From Acanthaster planci (taxonomy: Eukaryota; Echinodermata; Asteroidea; Valvatida; Acanthasteridae): 64,000 nt of DNA. Below, piece by piece: positions 10,866-24,200 of the stretch. The notes below the pieces were generated by a model that ran no database searches, was not told the origin of the DNA, and was given only the letters and a program-made list of their open reading frames with translations. The position numbers and the translations under genes were made by a program. The DNA lies in contig NW_019091509.1 of NCBI RefSeq assembly GCF_001949145.1, forward strand, positions 549,036 to 613,035, given 5' to 3'. Every line of letters starts with the position of its first letter. Position 1 is the first letter of the stretch.

Positions 10866-11780
10866 AATACCACTGCCCAATTGATGACGTCATCACCTTA
10901 TTTTATATTAGTTTTTGAATGTTTATTTTTTCCCCACGTTTTGTACTCGTTTTTCAACAGTGAGACTTCGATACTCCTGTAGGTCTGACTGGTTATATAT
11001 TAGGTGCCTGCTTTTAAACCACGAGCTAGAGAAGGTCCAAGAAGAAAATCGTCACAATGACGTAATCATATGTCACGTGACTTGACATAATTTGTAAACT
11101 TCAAAGCCTTATATCTCCTAAGGGACATGCCCTATCTGGTTGAAATTTTGTAGATAGCTAGAAAGGGAGGTGTTACAAACAAATGTTGACCTCATGTGAT
11201 GATGACGTCATCAGGGGGCAAGTCACGTGGTATTAAAGGTGCATTCTTTAAGGCCCTATTTTTCCTGAAGTACAGGTCTGATCGGGTTGAAACTTTGCAG
11301 ATAACTGGAAAGGGAAGTGCTACAGACGGAAAATGACCTCATGTAATGATGACGTCATCAGGACACAAGTAACATGACATTAAATGTGCCCTTTTAAATC
11401 CCAATATCTCCTGAAGTACATGTTCTATCTCGTTGAAACTTTGCGGATATATAGAAAGGGAAGTGATATAAAAGATTATTGAGCTCGCGGTGATGATGTC
11501 ATCGGAATTCAAGTCACGTGATATTAAAGGTGCACTGTTTAAAGCCTATATCTCCTGAAGTACGTATCCCATTGACTTCAAACGTTGCAGATAACAAAAA
11601 AGGAAGTATTCTAGATTGATCTGTACCCGATGTGATGACGTCATCAGATGAGAAGTCAAATTACACATTATAAAGCGCGTTATTTCCTGAAGGCCCTATT
11701 TCTCCTGAAGTACTTGCCTGATTGGGTTGAAACCTTTGACCCGTATGGTAATGATGAAATAATTATGCTATCAGGTTTGT
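10866..11780 (+). repeat. ~145-bp satellite array with CRE and E-box cores
   Basis: TGACGTCATCA-like cores recur near 11204, 11350, 11496 and 11635, about 145 bases apart. Each is followed by a CAAGTCACGTG-like E-box, ATTAAAGGTGCA, a CTCCTGAAGTAC box and a GTTGAAACTTTGCAGAT box. The leading part (10866-10960) matches the repeat type seen at 0-1.1 kb. No coding content is evident. Confidence 0.75.
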
Positions 11781-11874
11781 GCAGAAGATTCGTTGATCAA
11801 ATTAAAACAGGAATGCAAAAAAGTCCTCTGTTTTGTTGGCAAACAGACAGATGACCTCTCGTTAACTTATCAAC

Positions 11875-11990
11875 CGCAAGTGTGGTTCTGATAAGGACCG
11901 GAGGGAAGTAGCCAGCGTTTCGAACAGTAGTTCTGTCCGCCGTTAGGCTCCTGCCAACTACTTTTCCAGGGTGCTACCGCAAACCCTTTA
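11875..11990 (-). mobile_element. Degenerate Penelope pLTR fragment
   Basis: AAGTGTGGTTCTGATAAGGACCGG, CGTTTCG, ACAGTAGTTCTGTCCG and GGTGCTACCGCAAA match, with divergence, the arms at 9.65 and 10.6 kb in the minus orientation. The hammerhead-like CTGACGA is decayed to CTAACGG. It lies immediately downstream (in gene orientation) of the last exon found for the propeller-like gene. Confidence 0.6.
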
Positions 11991-12048
11991 TCTTTGCTTG
12001 CCACCTTCACCATTAAAAAGNTTCAAATCATATCTTCTCAAATCGCAC

Positions 12049-12255
12049 CTTCAACCCAAGAAACTACGAGTTTTTCCGCGAAGTACTGGGCACTGATCAA
12101 GACCTCCAGTTGTCTACCACCTGGAATGGCTATCTTTCCGAGCCGGAAGAGGGCGTCTGGTCCTGAGAACAGCACGTTAATTGTCCAGGGCTGGGTCAAT
12201 GGATCTCCAAAGCGGGGATGTTCCAACCAGACTGCTTCAGAGACGGCTGTTCCAT
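12049..12255 (-). CDS. Propeller-like gene, exon 5
   Basis: It encodes residues ~178-247, starting after TTTCATCTGCAG and ending before GTGCGA. It includes 'EAVWLEHPRFGDPLTQPW' and 'LFRLGKIAIPGG', a blade-like beta-rich segment. Splitting the Asn codon with exon 4 (phase 1) gives a smooth 'YLDPNGT' junction. If the donor is not used, the frame stops 6 bases later (…VEGAI stop), giving a short protein of 249 residues. An ambiguous base (n) lies at 12021 just downstream. Confidence 0.8.
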
Positions 12256-15200
12256 CTGCAGATGAAAAGAAACACGAACATGTCATTTCCACAAGCTCCC
12301 CTAAGCTTAGTGACGTATCGTTAATAAACCCAAATTTTGGGAGTCGCCTTTAATGCTCAGGTTCTATTTCTGAATGCTGGCAAAGGATTTAGTAAGTATA
12401 AAATGGCAAATATATCACCAGCTAGATTTCAGCAGATTTTAGGGTTGAATACCGGGCGAATGGTTTAGAGTTAATAAAAATTTCAAAAAAATTCCAGCAA
12501 TTGAGCGCTAAAACGAAGCGAATTCGATGTTACATGATTGAAATATTTGTAAGAAATTCGTGGAGTTGAGATATGCTAAACTTTAGCAAACTTTGCAGCG
12601 AGAATATTTGATTTGTTATATCAGCCGTGCGAAGCTCGCTGATATACGGTAATCTCCGACTTTCTTTTTCTTAGGGCAAACACAAAAAATGCAATATCTT
12701 CCAAATTCAACCACCGATTTCAGTCAAATTTGGACAGAATCTAGCTTGGTTGGAGTCTCATGTGCATTGACTAGCATGTTTGGCCAGTGGTCACTTAATG
12801 GTCATTAGGGGTCATTTTCATCAAAATTACAAAATGCTTCTTCTTCCACAGCCTCGGACCAGTTATCGTCAAACCTGGTCAATGATATCTCTGGATCTAG
12901 TGTCATAAAATGTGTTCATAGAGTTTGGCCAGGGGTCACCCGATGGTCACTAATGGTCCTTTTTTTGAAATATCAAATTGCTTCCCTTACAGTCTGGGTC
13001 CAACTACTATCAAAATTGATCATTTACAGATTTAGAACAAGCCTCACATTGGATGTTCATCGAATTTGGCCACTGGTCACCTAATGGTCGTCAGGGATAA
13101 TTTCATTGCAGGGTCGATTTCTTGCTTGTTTTACTATGTGTGTCTGCCACCTTCCTTTGCCGATTTCATCCACATCTGGACATTATCTTCCTTGACACGA
13201 TTCCTGCCCTAATTGACCAGTGTACAGGTTCAAGGGTCATCTAGAGCTCACTAGTGGTCATTTGCGTTGAAATACCAAAAATCTGTCTCACCTCAGTCAG
13301 GACTCAATCAATCTCAAATTAGGGCGGTTACATCTATGTAGGAAAACACCATGTGGTTGGTTAACAGAATTTGGCCGATGTTCACCTAATGGTCTGTGGG
13401 TCTCATTGTTTTTCAAAACGTTCTTCTACTGGTTGTCCAAATGTAAAACTTGATCGTTTTTATCTCTGCAACAAGCCTTATGTACGGTTTACACAGAATT
13501 CGGTCAGTTGTCACATGATGGTCCGTGGAGGTCATTCAATTTAGATCACATATATTAATGTAGGCCCACTAAATTATTCAGCCAAGAGCCGTGATGTACA
13601 TGTACATGTACGTAGCCTCAATGTACATTTTCTACTGAGCACCAGCAACGCACATTATGCAAACCGGCCACTGATCCACGTGTGTACTAGTACAAGTACT
13701 ACTATAAATAGCCCGATTTGCTGACGCTATTATTGCGGTATCACCGACGCGATTTTTTTAACGTACAACATATTCACTGTGGGTGCAAATAAAACCGTCT
13801 GATTGGGCCAAGTTTACATTAAGTCATGCATGATTCATGAGAAAGTTTTGACCCAGAAGCTAGCCGCCAGCTGAACTTGCGTTTTACGCGCTCAGATCAG
13901 GTACATGACAGCGTACTTAACACACCACACTGCAGGACTCGACTGCAGGACCCCAGGTTGTTGAGCTCACGAGAAGTGCAACGTACGTGTATTGACCGGT
14001 GTCGACAGCTAGTTGCAAGAAAGTATATTAATTTCTGTCTGTGCGATTATTGTACGTGTAAAGTCGACACGAAAATCTAACTTTGTACCTTAACATATAC
14101 ATGTGCAGAATACATATACACAAATGACGCACGTACACAACGCGGGAAACTGAGGTTCCAATTCTGTATCTTTTGAACTTTGAACATGATGCATCATGTC
14201 TGACCATTTTGTACACAACTCCATGCGACGGAAAAATTGAATCTGGTCCGTCGTAATACGTAGAGAATGCTGAGCAAAGCCCATCTCTCGAACCAGACTA
14301 TACACGATTTGCACAGGCAGGAGCAATGACGATGTTTACACGTAATGCGCCGCAAGTGCTCAGGGTTTCAGACAAACCAGGACCATGCAGCGGGTGAACG
14401 GGACACATGCACATTGGGTGCGCACATGCACGCACGATTCGTCTTAATTCTCAGAAGCTCTTGGACAAGAATTCGAAGTAAATGCAAATGAAATAATATA
14501 ATACTAATATTGTGATATCAATTTGTATTCTTTAGTGCCTATCCACAAGATTCACAAGCCGGGGACACCTTTGAGACCCGTCGTTTCGTGCGTGAGTTCC
14601 TTTGCCTACAACTTCTCCAAGCATCTAGCCGGGATCCTATCACCGCTGACCGGTAACACACCGAATACCGTGCCCAACTCCACAGCTTTCGCAGAGTTCC
14701 TCCGAGGGCAGCACATCGACAGCCATGAGGCATTGATCTCTTTCGATGTCGTGTCTTTGTTTACCAACGTCCCCATAGATGGCGCTTGCTGTGTGGCCCG
14801 TCGCCGCCTGGAGGAAGACCCTGAGTTGCCTGCCCGGACATCGCTCTCCCCTGCTGAGATCGTCTCCCTGCAAGAGTTTGTCCTGCGTTCCTCGTATTTC
14901 CTGTACGATGGAGCGTACTACGAACAGACAGACGGAGCAGCCATGGGTAGTCCGGAGTCAGCGGTTATTGCCAATCTGTACATGGAACCGTTCGAGGAGG
15001 AAGCCCTGCAGAGTTGCCCACCCGACTGCCGTCCTACCCTGTGGAAGCGGTACGTCGATGACACCTTTGTCATTGCACCACGGGATCAAGCCAGCCGTCT
15101 ACTCAACCACCTGAACAGCCTCAAGCCCAGCTTCCAGTTCACCATCTAGAATGAGCAAGACAACAGCATCGCATTCCTGGACACCATGGTCCACAGGGAA

Positions 15201-18200
15201 CCCGACGGCAGCCTGACCAGCACCGTGTATCGCAAGCCTATCCACACCGACCAGTACCTGGTCTTTGACTCACACCACCCAATGTCCGTCAAGAGGGGCG
15301 TGGCCAAGTGCCTACATGACCGCGCCTCATGCTTAGTCACCAGACCGCACCACACAGCCGCCGAGAGACGCCGAGTCACCGCTGCCCTCACGGCGAACGG
15401 ATGTCGAGCGTCCTTCATCCGGCAATCATCAAGACCCAAGACCAGCACCGAAGTGGAGCGACCGGAGTACAAGGCTTTCACCGTTCTTCCCTTTGTGGAC
15501 GGTATCTCCGGACGGCTGAAGAGGATCCTGGAGGACCACGGCGTCTGCACCGTGTTCCGATCATCAATCNNNNNNNNNNNNNNNNNNNNNNNNNNNNNNN
15601 NNNNNNNNNNNNNNNNNNNNNNNNNNNNNNNNNNNNNNNNNNNNNNNNNNNNNNNNNNNNNNNNNNNNNNNNNNNNNNNNNNNNNNNNNNNNNNNNNNNN
15701 NNNNNNNNNNNNNNNNNNNNNNNNNNNNNNNNNNNNNNNNNNNNNNNNNNNNNNNNNNNNNNNNNNNNNNNNNNNNNNNNNNNNNNNNNNNNNNNNNNNN
15801 NNNNNNNNNNNNNNNNNNNNNNNNNNNNNNNNNNNNNNNNNNNNNNNNNNNNNNNNNNNNNNNNNNNNNNNNNNNNNNNNNNNNNNNNNNNNNNNNNNNN
15901 NNNNNNNNNNNNNNNNNNNNNNNNNNNNNNNNNNNNNNNNNNNNNNNNNNNNNNNNNNNNNNNNNNNNNNNNNNNNNNNNNNNNNNNNNNNNNNNNNNNN
16001 NNNNNNNNNNNNNNNNNNNNNNNNNNNNNNNNNNNNNNNNNNNNNNNNNNNNNNNNNNNNNNNNNNNNNNNNNNNNNNNNNNNNNNNNNNNNNNNNNNNN
16101 GCCGAAACGTCGCTACCAGCAACACGACACCGCGAGTCATCGATTATCTTTTTCTGTATTTGTCATCCACCGCGGTGATTATGTTTATCTCTTCTACTGA
16201 ATCACATTCTTCTATTAGACAGTGCCAATGGAGATTTATTATTCGACAATTAGGCTTAAGTTTGGCAAGTTCCACTTCATTGTCCCCCTGCATGCTGTGC
16301 TTGAAGTAAAGGGGTGTTGCTTGTCAGAATACTAATAGGAAGGGTAATAATTAGCATTTAGTAATTGGTGGACCGTAAAGATATACCTGGTTTGTACATG
16401 TATAAGGAATGTGCGCAACGTTTCATATTGCATGTGTTATTTCACCAGAATTGTTTCGTGTAGGTTCATAGCCATAACGGATTGTATTTTAAAATACCCA
16501 GAGCAGAGGATTCTTATGAATATTTAGCATGATTTTAATTACGGCAAATCATGCATTTCTTTAAGAATTCATTACGGAAGCTGAGACAAGTGTAAATAGT
16601 TTTCTTTTAAAAATCCAAGCCTAAATTGCTACGTGTACACTTGTACCTTAGTTGATTTTCATTAAACTCGCATGCATTGTGCATTGGATAGGATGAAATA
16701 AAATGATGACATAAAAACTCAACTCCCCAACGTTACAGATCCGCACCTTACAATCCTCCCGGATTCAGTACGTTCCCCCTGCAGTATGCCATTTCCACAC
16801 AACAGATTCAAAGGTATGGCATGCTTTGAAATGAGCTCAATACTGCCGTAAATCCTGCAGCTCATTTCAATACCTTTTAATCTATTGTGCGATGGTGCCT
16901 GACTACAGTGCAGTACATCCGCGACAGTCCTTTCAAATTAGTAACTTGCTTAAAGTGAGTAATGTTGCTAGTTAAGGGTCCACCGAAACCCTATTTTTCA
17001 AGTTTAAAGTCAACAAAACATCGCACCCTTCAACCTACATTCCTATTGGACATACGGTCATAAGACAACTTTAGTACGGTATTTTGATGAACTGCATATT
17101 TCATCCAGAACACAGAACAAAGGTTCACTTCAACTGATATCTGAAATGCACTTATCGACCTTCCACTTTAGAATATTGCACACCCCAAATATTTCAACTT
17201 TCCCACGTGCAGCTGGCATTACAATTTTTCGACCTTTTCTACTTCTTCCCACAATGGTTGTGGAAAATGGCCTGTCCAGGCCCACCTCTTGCTGACAAAC
17301 TTACACTAACTACACCCCCCCAAAAAAAACGCTCTAAAGTTGTACATATATACATCATTCATGTTTCGTGACTCATGAATACGTAATTACACTCGCTAAA
17401 CCACCTCCGCAATACGGACCACAACCTTCGTCCAGGTAGCTGGCCACGTTCACCTTGCTTAAAGGTTAACAAAAATTGAAAACATTTAGGTCATGTGAAG
17501 TATTTAAAAATAACCACAAAGTAACCACTTCAAAAACATCGTAAATGTAATGTTTACCCATTAATTGAGATCCCAATTGAATAAAAAAGATCCTGCGTTT
17601 CCCCGCCCAGAGAAAAATCCCCATGGCCGTTTGCGCTACCAAGCTAATTGGATGAAGTCATCGCCATAACACCGACATGTACAGTGGACATGTACATTGC
17701 GCACAGTACAAGCCGTATTGCGCGTCCGTAACAGACCAAATTGTGTCTGATGAATAGGTTGACCAACAGGCAAACAGTTCAAGTTCAAGAAACACACGGT
17801 AGGACATGGGTCTTTTAATTTCTACCTTGAACTGAGACAGTGTTTGCCTGTGGGCCAAGCTACATCAAACCATGACCAAACACAACGTGGTCTGGCAAGC
17901 GTGCGTTGTACTGTCCGCTGAATACGTGTACCCTCTTGACGTCAGTGTTCTGGCGTTGACGCCATCCAATCATGCAGCATGTGAGCGCGAAGCGTTTGGG
18001 TTTTGTTTTGTTTTTGCTAGGAAGGTTATTAGAGGTAATTATCATAAAATGGGCCTATCTTAAGGTTGCGCATGCGTTTTTGTCTAGAAAGGTTGGAGGC
18101 AATTATTATAAATGGATACACAAACCTTTAAGTATAAGACACAACAAAGTTGCTTTTCTAGCCGACTTGTATGTTATCCCTAGAACCTTAGAAGCCGAAG

Positions 18201-21200
18201 GTTCAAGTTTATATGTAGTACTTTTTTCTTGGCGGGGAATTATTTGGTAGAAGGAGGTTTTAATAATAGGAAAGGAAAGTCCACCATTTACCTTAGCATT
18301 TCAGTTTATAAGTTTCCACTAAATTTATCAAGCTTGCAATTAACCACGCCCATATATAATTACCCTTAACTTGCGCGAGTGCGAACGGCCAAAAGGGGAT
18401 TTTTTGTGGGCAGGGACACGCAGGATATTTTTGTTCATTTGGGGGACACAATTAATGGGGTAAAAACTTAAATTTGGGATGTATTTTTATTGGTTACGTA
18501 TTTATTGTTATGTTGAAATACTTCACGTGAACTGAATGCCCCAATTCTGTTACCCTTTAAACGATAGACTTGGACGACCCTTGTTATTTCCGCTAGTAGG
18601 CCCCGATGATATGAACTCCTCAGCAGCCATCAGTTTTATATTTGCACAAAAATCTCTGTTCTTATATCCTTTAGCACATTTAGGCCAGTAGCCAGTAGTC
18701 ACCTTGTGTGCACCTTCGACATTTCCAAAAGCTGTTCACGGCTGGTATATCCGTGCTTCCTGAAGCTTCAGTTGTTTGCTTTCGAGCCAAACCGGCCGTA
18801 AGTATCTCGGGTTAACATTCACTAAATGTGAAAGGGGCATGAAGAATTTTTCAAAATATCCCAAACCATAGTAATTGTTTTTTTTTTCTATGTGATCTAA
18901 GAGATAATTTAATAATTTACTGCTAGAAATTATAACACACACAATTTTGGACATGTAATTACTTACTGGGATCAAGATACGCCCTTGCAGTCAGGGCGTC
19001 TATGCGGCCATCTTTGTCCATGTCACTCCATTCCACCCGGTGATAGAACCAGTTCACTTGATCGAAAGCTCTACTAGAAATATCGTACGTGCTTGCTGTG
19101 TCAAAATTAATGGAAAATTAAGACTACATATTTAATCTTGAGATCACATCAGGTAAAAAGTGTGCCGTGTTGACGGCAATCTTATTTAGGTATTAACAAT
19201 AAAACATTTGAACAAAGCAATGGTAATCATGCGCTGAATGAGCTGAATGCGCTGAGTATCATAGGGTCAGTTAATGGATGATATCAACGACTGCAAAAAT
19301 TGGAAAGCAGAAATGTACCGATAGTTTTTTATGGAGAGTGTATACACCAACTTAACCAGCTTTCAATTCCCATGATCATGCAAAGGGAATATAGTGTCAT
19401 GTACATTTAAGCATTGGTTCAATGTCCATTTTTTCACTTCCCTCACTTTTTTATCCATAGTAACGTGATTCCATATTCCCGTCGCTATACCATTGCCTGA
19501 AGAGAATCGTTTTATTGTACCTGGGACCATAAGCTCGGCGTCTATCAGAGCGACAACACCGTCCGTCTTTGTCGGTACCAAGAAACCAGTGGCTGTCCAC
19601 CATATTCCATCTCGACCAAAAACTTCCTCTAAAAGCACAGTGTTAAACCAAAATCAACTTTTTGGCACAACCAAAATGTCTGTACAAAGAGATTAAGTAT
19701 TTCATGGGACTGCCATCATAATTTGTTCTCCTTCCTTTAAAAGGCAAAAGAGTTGAATAAGGATCCACTTCAGCTCAGTACTGGCTCTACGCCATTGCAC
19801 TGGCCTATATCAAACCACAACTTTTAGAAATAAATACGATGTTTCTAAAGTTAAATCATATGAAAGTTGAAGTTTCAGAACACCATAAACTCTGGAATAA
19901 TTTTACACAAAGTATTATTAAATATGCATCTAAAGAGATATCTGAATCCCGTAAATCTCGGGGATATGGACTATATACCCCTCCCCCGTTTTTGAAAAGA
20001 GGGATGGGCTATTGAATCATCTCCAAACACTTTTTCGTATTGAGAAAAGAAAGCGGATTTGGAAGAATTTCCAAATGCCATAATGTATTTAATATCTATT
20101 AAAAAGGGAGAACAATAAAAAATCCATAAATATGCCGCTTTGAGGTTAGATTCAGCTTGAATTATGTAATACATCTGTATCATGAACATTGCCCCCTATA
20201 TAACGTCATATTGCCAGCCACCCCAGCACCCCTTTTCAAACTTCCATGGCCGGACAAATAACCCCCCCCCTTTCCCCCATTTTCTGCACAAATTTACGCC
20301 ACTTGATAAGACCGCAGTAGACCTGAGTGTCTGAGGGCAGTAGTGGGGGGCAGTCTGCCACACTTTAACTCTTGGCCTAGAAATATGAAAAGGTCACATG
20401 AATATGTATAAGCATAATAATATGATCTTGAGGATATGAATAGGAATGAGGGTAGGGTGATAAAATTTAATTATGGCAAAGGTTGACCTAGGGATGAATA
20501 AGAACGAGAAGTAAGGGTAACTAGAGGAATGTGGTTGTGAGCAACCACAGAGCTCACAAGAGCCTTTTCTAGGCACCATTTGTATATTTTGTAAGCTATT
20601 TAATTAAAAAAAAATCTGTTAGAAGGGTGATTCCTACAGTCCCAGTCATCAGACCAGTCCTTGCTCGGACCACTTTTCTCAGACCGCAGATGATGGAACT
20701 AGCACGAACTGTGCGACACAGGGCATTCCTCACTTGTGCCTTGGTAGCGTCCGCAAGTGTATGTACATGTTTAGTATGCAACAAATTGAGGGCAAAGGTC
20801 ACCTTTTACACAAATTATATCAGATGATCTTACAAATAAATAGCGCTGTTACTTCACAACTGGCTCTTAAATACAAATCGTGCTAATCTGCACATATATC
20901 TGAAATTGGTGAATTGAAATTTACGGTTAGCTGCAGAATTTGAAAGTTATTGGGCTTTATTAAGTTCCAGAAATTATGACAGGAAGATACAAGTAGTGTG
21001 CATGCATATTCGTTAACATATTAAGCGTGAAAACCAATAAAAATCAATGAATAAGGTCATGGTGACGTCACTACAGAAAAAGGCAATCAGGCATTGACTG
21101 TTAACGTATTGAGTGAATTTCATAACGATCAGACATTGCCTAATATGTAGAATGAAAACGTACATTATGGTGACGTCTATATGACGTCACAAGATTTCCC

Positions 21201-24200
21201 AACAAATGGATATCTAATAGACATGCTGGAATTCTAGCAAAAAGAATTTCAAAAAATCTCGTTTTGTCAGGAAATATGTCGAAAAAATGTAAAAACGACG
21301 ACAATTTAAAACTCCTCAAAAAATCAGGTGGTGACGTCATCATGACGCAGCCAAAATTTTCGCACATAACACATTTGGATTTGTGTTGTGCAAAATTTCA
21401 AAACACTGCAACCGATCTTTTTCAGAGATACGAGCCCTAAAAGATTTCAATTTTGTGGGTTTATCACGTGACAAGTGATAACATCACCTCGACGTATATC
21501 TTCTAGGACCATCCTTGGTGGTGGTCAAAGTATATGCAAAGTTTGAGGGCAGTCACTCTTACTGAAGTGCCAAAGTACTATGGCAGAAGGAGTACTAAAC
21601 GAAAAACATCAAAAAATCGGTTATTGATGAAAACTGGATTTTTCTTAATCATGATGTTACTATTCCGTGGAATATTTCATTTTGTTCATTCAGATTTCAT
21701 TACCTAAAGCATTTCTCTCTTAATCCTATTAACACAAACTATGGGGGCCAGAGGGTTAGGATGACAGGGGCGGTGAGAGGAACTGCGCCACCTCTCATCT
21801 TCTAAAATACCCCATTCGGTTAGCGTCTCCAACAGCTTCTCGTAACCAAACCCCTACTGCTTGGCTTCTCGTGCCGGCCCCTGTTTACAACTGAGAGGAG
21901 AGGTGTGAAAGACGAGTCTCTGGGGCCTCAAATCCAGACAGCTCCGGGTAGGCGGGGCTCGATATAGCCATGGGAGGCAACCCACCTAGAAGGAGGGAAA
22001 CTCTGACCACAAACCGCCGGCCATGGGTAATTTGGTCCCACTGCCTTGTAGGTAATCTTGGGAAAGACCAAGGCTAGAGGAGTCAACCTCGACAGGAAAT
22101 CAGGAGGGGAGCCCCTTAAGGCGGTTTGGCGGCAAACTCTGTCTTCACTCCGGCAGCTCCTGCAGCCCAGTCGTGGTCCAGATGTTATGTTTTGCATCCC
22201 TCTTGGCTAGAGCGTCTTGACCGAGAGGGGGATTGTGGTACTTGGGCAACCCATGACCTCGATACAACTCTTCGCCCAGGATTCAGAGACTCCATCTTTC
22301 CTCCATTTTTCGTATGTCTAACGTCCTGGAACGACGGGCGAGTGGGGACGGAGCTGCTAGCTATGGACCTGCACTCAGGCGGTCAAGGCGGGATGGTCGC
22401 TGTCTACGCACCTGAGGCAAGGGTAGGGCTCGGCAGCTACCTTGGCTACGGAGCAGCCCTCTTTAGGGGCAGCACTGCTCCCCCTCTTAGGGAAGGGTCT
22501 GGAAAAGGTGACCTAAAGAAAGCTTGCCTCAATTCATCCTGTCAGCTTATCCAGCTGACAGGAGATCTAATTAGCGGTCGAAACTCAAATGAAAGCTCTA
22601 CGAAAAATCCAATATCTACCCACAAGCGGCACACTCTATGTGTTGGATCCTGGAACACCAGAACCTTAATAGATAGAAAGAACTGCGACAGACCAAAACA
22701 TCGAACTGCACTGATAGGGCATGAGCTCAAGCGATACAAAATCGATATGGCCGCCCTCAGTAAAACACTCCTGGCAAACACAGAGGAGATTACTGAGCTA
22801 GGTTCTGGATAGTATCTTCTGGTCAGGAAAGTCACCAGAAGAACCAAGGGAACGGGAGTTGGCTTTGCTGTTCGCACTTCACTAGTCACCAACCTGGAAT
22901 CCCTTCCAAAAGGAATCAATGATCGCCTGATGGTGATGAGACTCCCACTGAAAGGGAAGACACATCTGACGCTCATTACCGCGTATGCCTCCACTATGAG
23001 CTACACCCAGGGGCAGAAAGAGCTGTTCTATCAGAACCTCACAAGCTTGGTACTCTCAGCCTCGTGTGAAGATAAGCGTCTGCTACTGGGTGACTTCAAT
23101 GCCCGTGTTGGAGAGACTGGCCGGCTGTCATTGGAGCCCCATAGCACAGGACTGGAGAACTCAAACACTCTGTACCAACACTCTGTACCAGCTACGTGTC
23201 ATCCACAAGACCACATGGATACACTCCTGGCCGAAACACTGGCACCTGATTGAGTATGTGATCACCAGGCGCCGTGACATCCGAGATGTACGAATTACAA
23301 GAGTATTGAGAGGGGAAGACTGACCACTTATTGCTGAGATCCAAGCTTTCCTTCACCATCGCCAGAAAACACAGACGTCAAAGTAGCCGTATTAAAAATA
23401 AGCTGGATGTCCTGAAACTCTCTGATCCTGAAACAAAAGCAACCCTCGTTGCAAACCTCAAGGACCAGATTGAGAGCCTACCATCTGACGCTGATCCAGC
23501 CGCGGCATGGACTAACTTCCGAAATACTGTGTATGACACTGCCAGACTCACACTGGGTTACCCAAAGCGAAACCTCAGAATTGTTCTAACAGCAACAACA
23601 AAGAGATTACCAGCTTGCTAAAACAGAAGAAGGAAGCTTTCATCTGCTCGCGAAACGACAAAAACTGCCTGCCAAGCACGAACGTCTCAAGCACCTCAGA
23701 AGCAAGATCCAAAGTGAGTTGCAATAGATGAAGAACCAGTGGTAGGAGGCAAAGGCTGCAGAACTACAACGTTATGCACATGAGAAAAACTCTAAGAAGT
23801 TCTTTGCTTGTTTGAAGGGGGTGTACGGTCTCTTCTTCCAATGCTATGGTACCTGTTCGATGTGCCTATGGCAGCCTCCTCACAGAGAACAGCGACATAG
23901 TTCAGCGCTGGTGTAACTACTTCAGTCAGCTGCTTAACAGACCCTCTCATATAGATCAGCAAGTAATCCAGGACATGCCTCAGGACCCAGCCTTGGCATT
24001 CCTCGAAGACCCTCCTAGCCTGGAGGAAACCCAGCGAGCCATTAAGCAGCTCCAAGTCGGTAAAACTCTTGGCCCTGATGGGATTACCCCCCTAAAAAAA
24101 TCTTCCAGGTGGGAGTGACAACTAAGCTCACGGACTTAATGCAGCTGTTCTGGGACGAGGGTTCGATCCCACGGGATTTTAAGGACACCGACATCATCCA

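Larger units (their letters stand above)
14523..16160 (+). mobile_element. Penelope-like retroelement, 5'-truncated, interrupted by gap
   Basis: It contains a nearly intact RT domain in one frame, followed by the RT-EN linker, then the assembly gap, then a 3' tail beginning GCCGAAACGTCGCTACC. The GAAACGTC there resembles the hammerhead 3' core of Penelope pLTRs. The GIY-YIG domain expected next would fall in the gap. It is inserted inside an intron of the propeller-like gene, in the opposite orientation. Confidence 0.85.

Noticed and set aside
15186-16309. Long ORFs spanning the first gap (326-330 aa)
   Set aside because: Most of their length is unknown sequence (N). Only the part before 15570 in the RT frame is real coding relic.
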